From Gp7-AA10 sp035636095 (GTDB taxonomy: Bacteria; Acidobacteriota; Thermoanaerobaculia; Gp7-AA8): a stretch of 64,000 nt of DNA. Position 1 is the first letter of the stretch. Every line of letters begins with the position of its first letter. The stretch covers positions 27,068 to 91,067 of the forward strand of contig DASPZU010000047.1 in NCBI GenBank assembly GCA_035636095.1. The letters are read 5' to 3'. The position numbers were made by a program, and so were the translations under genes. Below the pieces are notes generated by a model that ran no database searches, was not told the DNA's origin, and was given only the letters and a program-made list of their open reading frames with translations. Of this stretch, positions 23,717 through 32,714 are shown in pieces.

Positions 23717-24979
23717 ATGTCGTTAGACCGCGGCAGGCTATTGCGCTGGTTTCGGGAAGGACGGGCCCGCTCGCGGGAAGTCTTCGCCATTCCGAAGCCC
23801 GAGTGCTACTACGACCGACCGATCCCGCTTCGCAATCCGATTGTTTTCTACGAAGGCCATCTGCCGGCATTCACCGTCAACACGCTCATCAAGCTCTCGC
23901 TCAGGCAACCGGGCGTCGACGCCGGCTACGAGGTCCTGTTCGAGCGCGGCATCGATCCAGACAGCATCGACGCCGCGAACCCCACGTCGAGTCAATGGCC
24001 GTCACGCCGATGCGTGCAGGAGTACGGCGCCAGGGCCGACGCGCTCATCGAGCAGGCTTTGCTCGAGGGAGCAATCGAAGACGACGGTGGCGAGGCTGCC
24101 ATCGCGATCCTCGAGCACGAGCAGATGCATCAGGAAACGCTGCTGTACATGTTCCATGAGATGCCGTACGACAAGAAGATCGCGCGAAAGCCGCTGGGCC
24201 CCTCACCCCGTCCCTCTCCCCGCGAGCGGGGAGAGGGTGGCGCGGAGCGCCGGGTGAGGGGCGTCCAAATCCCCGCCGGAATCGCGACCATAGGAAATGA
24301 CGGCGGCTTTGGCTGGGACAACGAGTTTCCGGCGCATCGCGTCGAGGTTCCGGCATTCGAGATCGATCGGCACAACGTAACAAATGGTCAATATCTTGAC
24401 TATATGAAGGCGACGGGAGCGCAGCCACCGCACTTCTGGACCATGCGCGACGGCGGTTGGTATTGGCGCGGCATGTTCGCGCTGATTCCGCTTCCGCTCG
24501 ACGCGCCGGTGTACGCGACGTATGAGCAGGCGGACGCGTACGCGCGATGGCGCGGCAGACAAGTGCCGAGCGAAGCGCAGTATCACCGCGCGGCATTCGG
24601 CACTCCGTCGGGCGACGAGCGACGCTACCCATGGGGCGACGAGCAGCCCGACGCGACCCGCGGCAATTTCGCTTTCGCGAATTGGGATCCCGTGCCGGTC
24701 GGTTCGTATCCCGCCGGCGCGAGCGCTTGGGGAGTCCATGACCTGGTCGGCAACGGCTGGGAATGGACCTCGACAGTGTTCGCCGGTTTTGAAGGCTTCA
24801 GGCCGATGACTTCGTATCCGAATTACTCCGTCGATTTTTTCGACGGTGAACACTACGTGCTGAAGGGCGGGTCACCGGCCACGGCACGCGACCTGATCCG
24901 CCGCGGTTTCCGCAACTGGTTTCGTCCGAACTATCCGTACCTTTACGCGACTTTCCGGTGTGCGTCGTGCATTGAATGA
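23717..24979 (+). CDS. EgtB-like non-haem iron sulfoxide-synthase family protein
   Basis: The 420-residue product has an N-terminal DinB-type helical domain with three possible iron ligands: His 48 (FYEGHLPAF) and His 134/His 138 (HEQMH). A C-terminal FGE-sulfatase-type domain follows (EFPAHRVEVPAFEIDRHNVT to GWEWTSTVF and GGSPATARDLIRRGFRNWF). EgtB joins hercynine and a thiol in ergothioneine synthesis, and SenA does the same with selenosugar. No EgtD or SenB/SenC homologue is nearby, so substrate is open. About residues 161-182 are encoded by a palindromic repeat inserted in frame between the two domains. Confidence 0.85.
   Translation: MSLDRGRLLRWFREGRARSREVFAIPKPECYYDRPIPLRNPIVFYEGHLPAFTVNTLIKLSLRQPGVDAGYEVLFERGIDPDSIDAANPTSSQWPSRRCVQEYGARADALIEQALLEGAIEDDGGEAAIAILEHEQMHQETLLYMFHEMPYDKKIARKPLGPSPRPSPRERGEGGAERRVRGVQIPAGIATIGNDGGFGWDNEFPAHRVEVPAFEIDRHNVTNGQYLDYMKATGAQPPHFWTMRDGGWYWRGMFALIPLPLDAPVYATYEQADAYARWRGRQVPSEAQYHRAAFGTPSGDERRYPWGDEQPDATRGNFAFANWDPVPVGSYPAGASAWGVHDLVGNGWEWTSTVFAGFEGFRPMTSYPNYSVDFFDGEHYVLKGGSPATARDLIRRGFRNWFRPNYPYLYATFRCASCIE
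24199..24261 (+). repeat. CCCCTCACC-type palindromic repeat inside the EgtB-like gene
   Basis: CCCCTCACCCCGTCCCTCTC faces GAGAGGGTGG and GGGTGAGGGG, with the core CCCCGCGAGCGGGG. It is translated in frame as a Pro/Arg/Gly-rich loop between the DinB-like and sulfatase-like domains. Confidence 0.85.
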
Positions 24980-25614
24980 CGTGCATGGAAACGAAAATCT
25001 ACAAACCTCAGCAGTTCAATCTCAGCGGACTGATCGGCATCTCCGACAAAACGCTCGAGATGCATTTCAAGCTGTACGAAGGCTATGTCAAGGCGACCAA
25101 TGAGCTGACAGAGCGGATCGCGGCAATCCTCGCCGACGGGCAGGTCGACAAGGAAGAAATGCCCGCCTACTCCGAGCTGACCCGCCGCCTTGGCTTCGAA
25201 TACAACGGCATGGTGCTTCACGAGTACTACTTCGGAAACATGAAGAAGGGCGGGGGCGGTGACGCCGCACGCGGGTCACAATTCCGCGGCGCGGTCGAGC
25301 AGACCTTCCCGAGCTACGAGATCTGGCGCACCGACTTCGTCAGCGTCGGAAAAATGCGCGGCGTCGGCTGGGCGATCTGCTATCTCGATCCGAAAACCGG
25401 ACTGGTGTCGAATCACTGGATCGAGCTGCATGAGACCGGCAACGTCGCCGGCTTCGTTCCGCTGGTGGTGATGGACGTCTGGGAGCACGCGTTCCTGCTC
25501 GACTACAAGCCCGCAGATCGGCCGAAATACATCGACGCGTTCCTGGCCAATGTCGACTGGAAAGTCGTGGAGCACCGCTTCCAGGCGGTTCACGTTACGG
25601 CTGAAGCGCGTTGA
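24976..25614 (+). CDS. Fe/Mn superoxide dismutase
   Basis: The 212-residue product matches the Fe/Mn-SOD family: KTLEMHFKLYEGYV with the first metal His, MVLHEYYFG with the second, and DVWEHAFLLDY with the Asp and third His. Spacing and length are usual for the family, though the N-terminus is slightly longer. The metal cannot be assigned from sequence. ATG 24976 overlaps the stop of the EgtB-like gene; ATG 24985 is an alternative that would begin METKIYKPQQFNL. Pairing with an EgtB-like enzyme suggests an oxidative-stress operon. Confidence 0.92.
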   Translation: MTCMETKIYKPQQFNLSGLIGISDKTLEMHFKLYEGYVKATNELTERIAAILADGQVDKEEMPAYSELTRRLGFEYNGMVLHEYYFGNMKKGGGGDAARGSQFRGAVEQTFPSYEIWRTDFVSVGKMRGVGWAICYLDPKTGLVSNHWIELHETGNVAGFVPLVVMDVWEHAFLLDYKPADRPKYIDAFLANVDWKVVEHRFQAVHVTAEAR

Positions 25615-25619
25615 CTTCG

Positions 25620-28600
25620 TCATCCTGACGTAACGGGCTCGGGCTCGGAAACCAACTCGACTGTTCCCTTGCGGTCGAGTTTCCCCCAGCCCGTACGGAT
25701 GCCTGAAACCGCCGTCTTGAGCGATTTCAGCAGGACGGCGTACATCAACTGGCGGTAGAGGAAGCGCTGCCAGAACAGCCAGATGAGGACGCGGCCGTCT
25801 TCGCGATCGAGCTTGAACGCGACTGCCGATCCGATCAACTCGACCACGAAGAAGAACGCGTACATGAAGCCGATGACGTAAAGCGACGCCAGCGCCTGCG
25901 GCAGCGGTTGCCAGTCTGATGTCAGCGTTCCGCGCCACCACCACGTTCCGAGGACTCTGGTGATCGTGAAGAAGATCTGCAGATCGATCAGCGGGGAAAG
26001 CGCCTGAAACAGGACCTGGAACAGCCACATCGAGGGCAACATCACCGTACCGAACCATCCGTAGTGGCCCAGAGCCCGCCGATGTTTGCAGAGTGACTGC
26101 AGCGTACCGAAAGCCCAGCGGAAACGCTGGCGGAACAGCGCGGCGAAGCTGTCGGGAACTTCGGTGTAGCCGATGGCGTCGTTATCGGTCTCGATCCGCC
26201 ATCCATTGCGGCGGATCCGCCAGGTCAGGTCCATGTCCTCGGCCATCGTGTCGGTTGTGTATCCGCCCGCCTGAAGGATCGCGTCGCGCCGCCACGCCCC
26301 CACCGCGCCCGGCACGACCGTGACGGAATTGATCACGGAGTATGCGCCGCGGTCGAGATTCTGACTGGTGATGTACTCGATTGACTGCCAGTACGTCAGC
26401 GGATTGATGCGATTGCCGACTTTGACGTTTCCGGCAACTGCGCCGACCCTGGCGTCCGCGAAATGACGGACCAGGTTCGCGATGGTGTGCCTCGCGAAGA
26501 TCGTGTCGGCGTCGAGCGCGATGATGATCTCGCCGGCCGCCTCTGCAATTCCGCGATTCAGCGCCGACGCCTTGCCGCCGTTTTCCTGCCGCAGAAGCCG
26601 GATCTTCGGATGACCGGCGAAATCGCGGAGCACCTCGGTCGATGTGCCGTCGGTCGATCCGTCGTCGACCACGATGATGTCGAGCGGCTCGTACCGATTC
26701 GCGAGAACCGCGCGGATCGTCCGCGTGATGACTTTCGCTTCGTTGAAGGCCGCGATCACGACGCTGACTGCCGGCCGGTAGGCGTCGTCGAACTTCGCCT
26801 GCCGCGATTTGACCTTCGCGATCAGCGCCAGCACCGTCACGAAAAAAACGCGGGCGGCACCCAGGACGATGGCGGTGAGGAAGGCGATGCTCAGGAACAG
26901 CTCGAACAGGTAAATCGCTTCGAAGACGACTCGGTCGTTCGCCAGCAGCAGCTTGTCCTTCGGCTGGATGGGTGGATTAACGTCGTCGCGTGTCTTGCCG
27001 AGGAGCTGCGAGACCGTGACGAAGGTGTGGCCGCGCTTCCTGAGCTCGGTGATGAGCAGCGGAATCAGCTTGACGGTTTCGCTGCGATCGCCGCCTCCGT
27101 CGTGGAGAAGAATGCTGCTGCCGTGCTCGGTCTTGAGCTGCATCAGGACAGACTGCAACATCTCATCAGCGGTGCGATGCTTGACCGACCCGTTGACAAG
27201 TTCCTGCGTGTTCCAATCCTGCGGATCGACGAACTCGAGCACCGTGATGTAGTGCATATCCGACGCACGCTTGATGGGCAGCACTTCCTCTAGGGTCGTC
27301 GGCTCGGCGTCGGCGTTGTAGGGCGGACGGAAAAGCAAGGTCGAGCGGTGCAGCAGACTTTGAAAGACACGTTGGGTAGCGGTCAGCTCCAGTTTCGCCT
27401 GCTGCTCGGAAACCGCACCAATGTTCGGATGCGTGAAGGTGTGGTTTCCGATTTCGTGGCCCTCGTTCCAGATGCGCCGCACCAGATTCGGATAGCGCTC
27501 CGCGTTCTGCCCGATGAGGAAAAACGTGGCTTTGACGTTTTCGCGCTGCAGCTCATCGAGCATCTCGGCCGTGTACGGGTCGGCAGGCCCATCATCGATC
27601 GTCAGAGCGATCATCTTGGGCTGGAATCCGCTCCGGCTGATGACGTAGGACTTCGGGAAGAGGTGATACGACTCGTCGAGGATCAGGCCGGTGCCGGGAT
27701 CGATTTCGAGCGAGCGCGATCCGTCGACCGGGTTCGAGTAGACGCGCGCGATTTCGCCTTCGCCTTCGAAGTCGACGTCGTACGGAAAATGAACTTTTTT
27801 CAGATAGCCCACGCTCGGCGGGCTGGTGAGCGTGTGGCGATCGATGACGTCCCACAGCGACGGATCGGTGGATCCCAGGACCCAGACGGCCACGCTGTGG
27901 ACGCCGCGGTTCCGCGCGATCATCCACTGATTGGCGGCCGTTACGGCGTCGAGAAACCAGACCTCGTGGTGCTTGCCGGCGTCATCGTCGTACCAGAACG
28001 TCGGATTGAGCGTGTGATCGTCGAAGTCGACGATCTGCTCCGGCGTTTCGCCGTCGCGGTACTTTTCCGCCGTGATGAGGGCGGACTGATAGTTGAGCGG
28101 GTCCGCCCAGTCGCGACCTTCCTCCCAGTCATAGGCGTAGTTCGCAAGGCCGAGCACGAGCTTCTCGGGAGGAATATCCCGGAGTGCATGATCGAGAACG
28201 CCGCGATACCACCCGATGGAAGCGATCGGGCCGGGCGTCTTCGTCCCCGAGCCGTGTTCGTCGTACGCCATCACGACGACGTAGTCGCAGATCGCCGACG
28301 CCTCACGCCAATCGATGTCGTGTCCCGCTTCCAGATCAGCGCTGACGACCAGGTGATATTGCGCAAATGAACCTTTCAAGCGCCGCAGGAAAGGTAGATA
28401 CAGCGATCGATCGGGGTCGGGGATGTTTTCGAAGTCGACATTGATCCCCTGAAAGTTGTTCATGAGGACCCACTGCCGCAATTTGAAGATGATGTCGGCC
28501 TGAATCGCGGGATCGTTGAGCAGAATGTGGACGCGCTTCGAGTCGAAGTCGCTCATTTGCGCGTTGCTGAACACCGGCACGATGTTGAGATTGTTTTCGC

Positions 28601-29108
28601 GCGCGATTCGCAGCACGTCGTTGTTGTGTGGAACCAAGGCTGGGTCCCAGTCGTGAAAGTCGAGACCCTTCGCATCTTCCTGCAGGTGGACCCATGACGG
28701 CATCAGATGCGTCATGTGGCTGGCGTTGGCCTTCAGCGAGTGGAGTCCCGTTTCCAGCCACGGAGCGTAGAACGCGGCCACCATGTTGCTGCCCGTGATG
28801 AGCGGCTTGGCGGATCGAGCCAGATGGACCTGATTGTCGCGTTGGATCTGGTCCAGAAGCTTCTTGCGCTCCTGCTTGGCCACAAACAACTGCATCCGCG
28901 TCTGGTGCCGTGGCAGACGGAAGCTCCGGCGCAACGTGCGTCGAATCGTCGTGATTCCTTCGATGCCCGGAAGAAACGGAATCGTGAAGAGGCTCACCAG
29001 CCACACGCTGATCGTGATGACCGCAAAGAGGCCGAACAGCGTCCCCAGTCGTTTGATCCACCACCAGCGGCGGCGGGATGGGTCGAAGAATATTGCAGCG
29101 TCGGACAT
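25620..29108 (-). CDS. GH18-like/polysaccharide deacetylase/GT2 glycosyltransferase fusion
   Basis: The 1162-residue product is one chain with three enzymes. An N-terminal membrane helix (about 20-42) precedes a GH18/YaaH-like domain with GINVDFENIPD (catalytic Glu near 223). A NodB deacetylase follows, with TIDDGPAD near 503 and HTFTHPN near 555. After two membrane helices comes a processive GT2 domain (VSVVIAAFNEAK near 779, LDADT near 864, RFRWAFG near 990), and then more membrane helices. This resembles a synthase plus tailoring unit for a beta-linked GlcNAc-type exopolysaccharide. I start at 29108 (MSDAAIFFD); upstream open frame overlaps the next gene. Confidence 0.9.
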   Translation of the reverse strand: MSDAAIFFDPSRRRWWWIKRLGTLFGLFAVITISVWLVSLFTIPFLPGIEGITTIRRTLRRSFRLPRHQTRMQLFVAKQERKKLLDQIQRDNQVHLARSAKPLITGSNMVAAFYAPWLETGLHSLKANASHMTHLMPSWVHLQEDAKGLDFHDWDPALVPHNNDVLRIARENNLNIVPVFSNAQMSDFDSKRVHILLNDPAIQADIIFKLRQWVLMNNFQGINVDFENIPDPDRSLYLPFLRRLKGSFAQYHLVVSADLEAGHDIDWREASAICDYVVVMAYDEHGSGTKTPGPIASIGWYRGVLDHALRDIPPEKLVLGLANYAYDWEEGRDWADPLNYQSALITAEKYRDGETPEQIVDFDDHTLNPTFWYDDDAGKHHEVWFLDAVTAANQWMIARNRGVHSVAVWVLGSTDPSLWDVIDRHTLTSPPSVGYLKKVHFPYDVDFEGEGEIARVYSNPVDGSRSLEIDPGTGLILDESYHLFPKSYVISRSGFQPKMIALTIDDGPADPYTAEMLDELQRENVKATFFLIGQNAERYPNLVRRIWNEGHEIGNHTFTHPNIGAVSEQQAKLELTATQRVFQSLLHRSTLLFRPPYNADAEPTTLEEVLPIKRASDMHYITVLEFVDPQDWNTQELVNGSVKHRTADEMLQSVLMQLKTEHGSSILLHDGGGDRSETVKLIPLLITELRKRGHTFVTVSQLLGKTRDDVNPPIQPKDKLLLANDRVVFEAIYLFELFLSIAFLTAIVLGAARVFFVTVLALIAKVKSRQAKFDDAYRPAVSVVIAAFNEAKVITRTIRAVLANRYEPLDIIVVDDGSTDGTSTEVLRDFAGHPKIRLLRQENGGKASALNRGIAEAAGEIIIALDADTIFARHTIANLVRHFADARVGAVAGNVKVGNRINPLTYWQSIEYITSQNLDRGAYSVINSVTVVPGAVGAWRRDAILQAGGYTTDTMAEDMDLTWRIRRNGWRIETDNDAIGYTEVPDSFAALFRQRFRWAFGTLQSLCKHRRALGHYGWFGTVMLPSMWLFQVLFQALSPLIDLQIFFTITRVLGTWWWRGTLTSDWQPLPQALASLYVIGFMYAFFFVVELIGSAVAFKLDREDGRVLIWLFWQRFLYRQLMYAVLLKSLKTAVSGIRTGWGKLDRKGTVELVSEPEPVTSG

Positions 29109-29179
29109 GGGTTGAGCGAGGGGGCGATGATACAGAACCGGCGCAACCCCACACCCCTTCCCACGTAGACACCTTACTA

Positions 29180-30088
29180 ATGGACAGTCCGGCCATTGAG
29201 GTCCTTGGTCTCCGAAAGGTTTATCGAACATCGGTAATCCGCGGCCGGATCACCGCGCTCGACGGCATCGACCTCTCCGTTCCGCAAGGCCAGCTTTTCG
29301 GCCTCCTGGGGCCCAACGGCGCCGGCAAGACCACTACGGTCAAGATCCTGCTGGGGCTCACTCGGGCGACCGCGGGGACGGCGCGGATTTCGGGGTTGCC
29401 GGTTTCGGACCCTGAAAGCCGCCGCCGCGCTGGCTATCTCCCGGAGGGACACAAGATTCCGGGATATCTGACGGCACGGCAGACGCTGTCGATTTTCGGC
29501 CGGATGTCGGGACTCGATTCGGCTGTCATCAAGCGCCGCAGCATCGAGCTCCTCGAAAAGCTCAATATCGCGCAGTGGATCGACGTCCGCGTCAAGAAGT
29601 TCTCGAAAGGGATGACGCAGCGCCTGGGGCTGGCAACCGCCCTCATCCATTCCCCAAACGTGCTCCTCCTCGATGAGCCGACCGACGGCGTCGATCCGGT
29701 CGGCCGTCGCGAGATTCGCGATCTTCTCCGCGATGAAGCGAAAAACGGGACGGCGATTCTCGTGAATTCGCACCTTCTCTCCGAAATCGAGATGACCTGC
29801 GATCGCGTCGCGGTGTTGCGATCGGGAAAGGTCGTCGCGGCCGGGCGGGTCGAAGAGCTCACGCGGCAGACCGCGAAGTACAAAGTGATCGCGACGGCGA
29901 TCGATGATGCGTTGCTGGCGCAGTTCCATGGCCAGCGCGTGAACGGTCACGTCGAGCTTTCAATCGACGACCTGCAGCAGCTCAACGCCATGCTCGATCA
30001 GATCCGCGCTCGCGGAGGGCTGGTCAGCGAGCTCTCGCCGATGCGATCGACGCTGGAAGACGTGTTTGTCGATTTGGTGCGCGCATGA
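29180..30088 (+). CDS. ABC transporter ATP-binding protein
   Basis: The 302-residue ATPase has Walker A GPNGAGKTT near residues 46-54, a FSKGMTQRLGL signature in place of LSGGQ, Walker B VLLLDEP and a VNSHLLSE switch His. The C-terminal extension is typical of ABC-2 type exporters (GldA/NatA/CcmA-like). The start is ATG 29180 (MDSPAIEVLGLRKVY); sequence upstream in frame belongs to the divergent gene's 5' region. It is coupled to a permease by an ATGA overlap. Cargo is unknown. Confidence 0.92.
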   Translation: MDSPAIEVLGLRKVYRTSVIRGRITALDGIDLSVPQGQLFGLLGPNGAGKTTTVKILLGLTRATAGTARISGLPVSDPESRRRAGYLPEGHKIPGYLTARQTLSIFGRMSGLDSAVIKRRSIELLEKLNIAQWIDVRVKKFSKGMTQRLGLATALIHSPNVLLLDEPTDGVDPVGRREIRDLLRDEAKNGTAILVNSHLLSEIEMTCDRVAVLRSGKVVAAGRVEELTRQTAKYKVIATAIDDALLAQFHGQRVNGHVELSIDDLQQLNAMLDQIRARGGLVSELSPMRSTLEDVFVDLVRA

Positions 30089-30942
30089 AAGTGCTGGTCG
30101 CCAACATCGAAGACGTGATGCGCGAAGCGGCGGCCCGCTGGACGCTCATTGCGTACTTTTTATTGTCAACTATTTTCATCATCATTTTTGCCTCGGCCAT
30201 CAACCTCGACATCGTGAACGGGGCTCTCGCCGGCGCGACGCTGTTCGGCAAAGAAGTGAACATGCCGCAGGACCACACCATCAGCATCGAGCGCCTGGTA
30301 CTCGGATTCGAGTCGGGGTTCTCGGTCATTCTCTATTTCTTGTGCACGTTCCTGGCGATCTTCGCCACCGCCCACCTCGTGCCGCGGATGCAGGAGAAGG
30401 GGACCGTCGATCTCTATCTTTCGCGGCCTGTGTCGCGCGTGAAGTTGCTGTTGTCTCGCTACGTTGCCGGACTGATTCTGGCGGGCAGCAACGTGTTCTA
30501 CCTCATTGGATCGATCTGGCTGATCGTGATGTGGAAGACGCACGTCGTGCATCCGCGATTCTTCCTGGCCGGGGCCGTCATCATGTTCGTGATTGCGACC
30601 CTGCTGGCCTTCGCCTTCGCGGTCGGCGTCGTGACGTCGTCGACTGCTGTTTCGATCATGGCGACCTACGGACTGTTCTTTTTCGCGATCATGCTCGTCG
30701 GTCACGAGCGGATCGCGGCCGCCCTATCCAAAGAGTGGCAGGCCTGGATGATCAATACGTTGTACTGGATCGTTCCGAAGACTGCCGAGCTGGGCCAGGC
30801 GGTCGTCGCCTATGTCGGGGGCAATCAGGTCCCCGAGCGCCTGGCTGCGGCGCTCAGTCCGATGCCATTCATCACTACCGCCGCTTTCGGCGTAGTCTGT
30901 CTTGCTGCTGCTTGCTGGTTGTTCCAACGAAAGGAGTTCTGA
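30085..30942 (+). CDS. ABC-2 type permease
   Basis: The 285-residue protein has about six membrane helices: one near residues 22-40, one near 75-95, and four in the second half, with a large extracytoplasmic loop after the first. Together with the preceding ATPase it forms a minimal exporter. An AT-rich patch at 30153-30190 encodes the first helix (YFLLSTIFIIIF) with TTA, TTG and TCA codons that are rare elsewhere here. Confidence 0.88.
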   Translation: MKVLVANIEDVMREAAARWTLIAYFLLSTIFIIIFASAINLDIVNGALAGATLFGKEVNMPQDHTISIERLVLGFESGFSVILYFLCTFLAIFATAHLVPRMQEKGTVDLYLSRPVSRVKLLLSRYVAGLILAGSNVFYLIGSIWLIVMWKTHVVHPRFFLAGAVIMFVIATLLAFAFAVGVVTSSTAVSIMATYGLFFFAIMLVGHERIAAALSKEWQAWMINTLYWIVPKTAELGQAVVAYVGGNQVPERLAAALSPMPFITTAAFGVVCLAAACWLFQRKEF

Positions 30943-30943
30943 A

Positions 30944-31897
30944 ATGAGGAAACTGCTTCTTAGCTGCGCCGCGCTTCTGCTTGCTGTCCCCGTCCTCGCG
31001 AAAACGGACGCGCTGTCGCTCATCCCCAGTGACGCCGTGACGGTTGGCGTCGTCAAGCTCGCGGAGATGCGATCGAGTCCGCTGTCCTCGATGCTGTTCG
31101 AGCAGACCGACAAGGTCAGCACCAACGGCGACGCCGAAAGGTTTCTCCGCGAAGCGGGCCTGCAGCCGACGCGCGACATCGACGTCGTGATGGTCGCCAC
31201 CACGCTGCGGACGCCGCTCGGTCACGACGCCGATGTTCTGATCGCCGCCGACGGTCGCTTCAATGCCGACCGGTTGACTCGAGCCTTGATCGAGCGCGGA
31301 GCCGAGAAGAAGACCTCGGCGCACGGCACGTACTTCATTCTTCCCACCGAGCGTGACGATCGCAACGGCGCGGTCGCATTTCCTGACTCGCATCTCGCGA
31401 TCATCGGCAGCGAAAACGCCGTCGTGGACGCACTGGCGGCGCGCGATTCGGGCGGAACGTCGTTCATGTCTGCCGGCGGCCTCGCCCGCGACCTCGGACG
31501 CATCGATCGCAACGCGACTGCCTGGGCGATCGTCGACGTCGCGCGCGCGAAGCGTTTCGCGGATGGACCGCATGTCTCGGGAAAATCAGCCCCTGGCGCT
31601 GCGCTGAACAGCGCTCTACGGACCGTGACCACAGTCGCGCTATGGGCGACAGATAGCGGCGATGCGTTGAAGCTCGGCGCGTTCGGATTATCGAATGACC
31701 CCGAGACGCTGCAGCTCGTCGAAGACACCCTTCGCGGCGCGCTTTCGGCAATGCGTCTCGCAGTCCAGGACAAACAGCCGGATCTGGTCAGCGTCCTTCG
31801 CCGATTCAACGTCTCGCGCACGGACGACTCGGTGACGATTTCCGGCAGCGTTCCCGCGGCCAAGTTCCGCGAATACGTGGGCAGGCAGGCGCGGTAG
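30944..31897 (+). CDS. Exported hypothetical protein
   Basis: The 317-residue product has a clear signal peptide (MRKLLLSCAALLLAVPVLA). An AGGAG box precedes the ATG at good spacing, and the gene follows the permease stop immediately, so it is the third gene of the exporter operon. The mature part alternates short strands and helices (LIPSDAVTVGVVKLAEM, DSHLAIIGSENAVVDAL) in a way seen in DUF3352-like exported proteins, but I do not claim the family. It may be a substrate-binding or accessory component. Confidence 0.75.
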   Translation: MRKLLLSCAALLLAVPVLAKTDALSLIPSDAVTVGVVKLAEMRSSPLSSMLFEQTDKVSTNGDAERFLREAGLQPTRDIDVVMVATTLRTPLGHDADVLIAADGRFNADRLTRALIERGAEKKTSAHGTYFILPTERDDRNGAVAFPDSHLAIIGSENAVVDALAARDSGGTSFMSAGGLARDLGRIDRNATAWAIVDVARAKRFADGPHVSGKSAPGAALNSALRTVTTVALWATDSGDALKLGAFGLSNDPETLQLVEDTLRGALSAMRLAVQDKQPDLVSVLRRFNVSRTDDSVTISGSVPAAKFREYVGRQAR

Positions 31898-31902
31898 AGC
31901 GG

Positions 31903-31979
31903 CCCCTCACCCGGCCTTCGGCGATTGCAGATCCCTCTCCCGCTTGCGGGAGAGGGTGCCGCGAAGCGGCGGGTGAGGG
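31903..31979 (+). repeat. CCCCTCACC-type palindromic repeat
   Basis: CCCCTCACCC faces GGGTGAGGG, with CCCTCTCCCGC facing GCGGGAGAGGG inside and a small GCCGCGAAGCGGC stem. It separates the convergent stops of the exported protein and the esterase gene, and lies close to both. Confidence 0.85.
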
Positions 31980-32687
31980 TCACACAAACCTTCGCAGATG
32001 TTCGCGCCACCACGGCCAGTCGTGGCCGAACACTCCGCCCCAGATTTCGGAGTGATTCGGGATTCCCTTCGACCACAGCAGCTCCGAGAGCTCGCGATTC
32101 TTCTGCACCAGCGTGTCGTGCTCGCCGGTCGCGATGACCCATCCGACGCGCGATAGTTTCCCGACCCATTCGCCATTTATGTTCGGAAGGTAGGCGGTCG
32201 GGCAATTGAAATAGCAGTTGTTGTCCCAGTAGCCGTCGAGAAATTGATGGATGTCGTAAAGACCTGAGAAGCAGATCGCGCGACTGACCAGATCGGGGTA
32301 GCGGCCGGCCAGATTCGCCGCGTGGTACGCGCCGAAACTCGCGCCGTAGACGACCAGATCTCCGCGCTGTGCCCGATTGAAAGTGTAAGGAATCATCTCG
32401 TTGCGCAGGTACGAGTCGTACTGCGCGTGCCGCGCGGCGCGGATGCCAGGATGCACGTGGCGGTTGTACCAGCTCTCGTTGTCGACGGAATCGACGCACA
32501 CGAGCTGGATGGTGCCGGCATCGACTTTGTCGGCGAGCGAGTCGGTGAGTTTGAAGTCCTCGTTCTCGAAAAAACGGCCGCCGGAGGTAGGAAAGAGCAT
32601 CAGGGGGCGGCCGAATTTACCGAACCACAAATACTCCATCTCCCGGCCCAGTGAAGGGCTCCACCACTTGCCGTACTCCCGATACAT
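31980..32687 (-). CDS. Esterase D-type alpha/beta hydrolase
   Basis: The 235-residue product has an alpha/beta-hydrolase nucleophile elbow GASFGA (Ser 117) and a C-terminal GHDWPWWREHL segment with the probable catalytic His. The general build is the putative-esterase (EsD/FrsA-like) family. No signal peptide is visible. It diverges from the amidoligase cluster across only 27 bases that hold one shared -10 region, so it is probably expressed together with the cluster. It may hydrolyse an ester or amide of the cluster product, which is inference. Confidence 0.85.
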   Translation of the reverse strand: MYREYGKWWSPSLGREMEYLWFGKFGRPLMLFPTSGGRFFENEDFKLTDSLADKVDAGTIQLVCVDSVDNESWYNRHVHPGIRAARHAQYDSYLRNEMIPYTFNRAQRGDLVVYGASFGAYHAANLAGRYPDLVSRAICFSGLYDIHQFLDGYWDNNCYFNCPTAYLPNINGEWVGKLSRVGWVIATGEHDTLVQKNRELSELLWSKGIPNHSEIWGGVFGHDWPWWREHLRRFV

Positions 32688-32695
32688 GCGAAGAC

Positions 32696-32703
32696 TCTAT
32701 ACT
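32696..32703. promoter_or_regulatory. Shared bidirectional -10 region
   Basis: TATACT (32698-32703) on the + strand lies 11 bases before the ATP-grasp ATG at 32715. On the - strand TATAGA (complement of 32696-32701) lies eight bases before the esterase ATG at 32687. The two boxes share the TATA core, so one opening site could serve two near-leaderless transcripts. Confidence 0.5.
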
Positions 32704-32714
32704 CGCAGGCCCAT

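Noticed and set aside
24199..24261. Insertion sequence or transposon scar
   Set aside because: The elements are about 60-75 bases, carry no transposase, and no target duplications were seen; they fit palindromic repeats.
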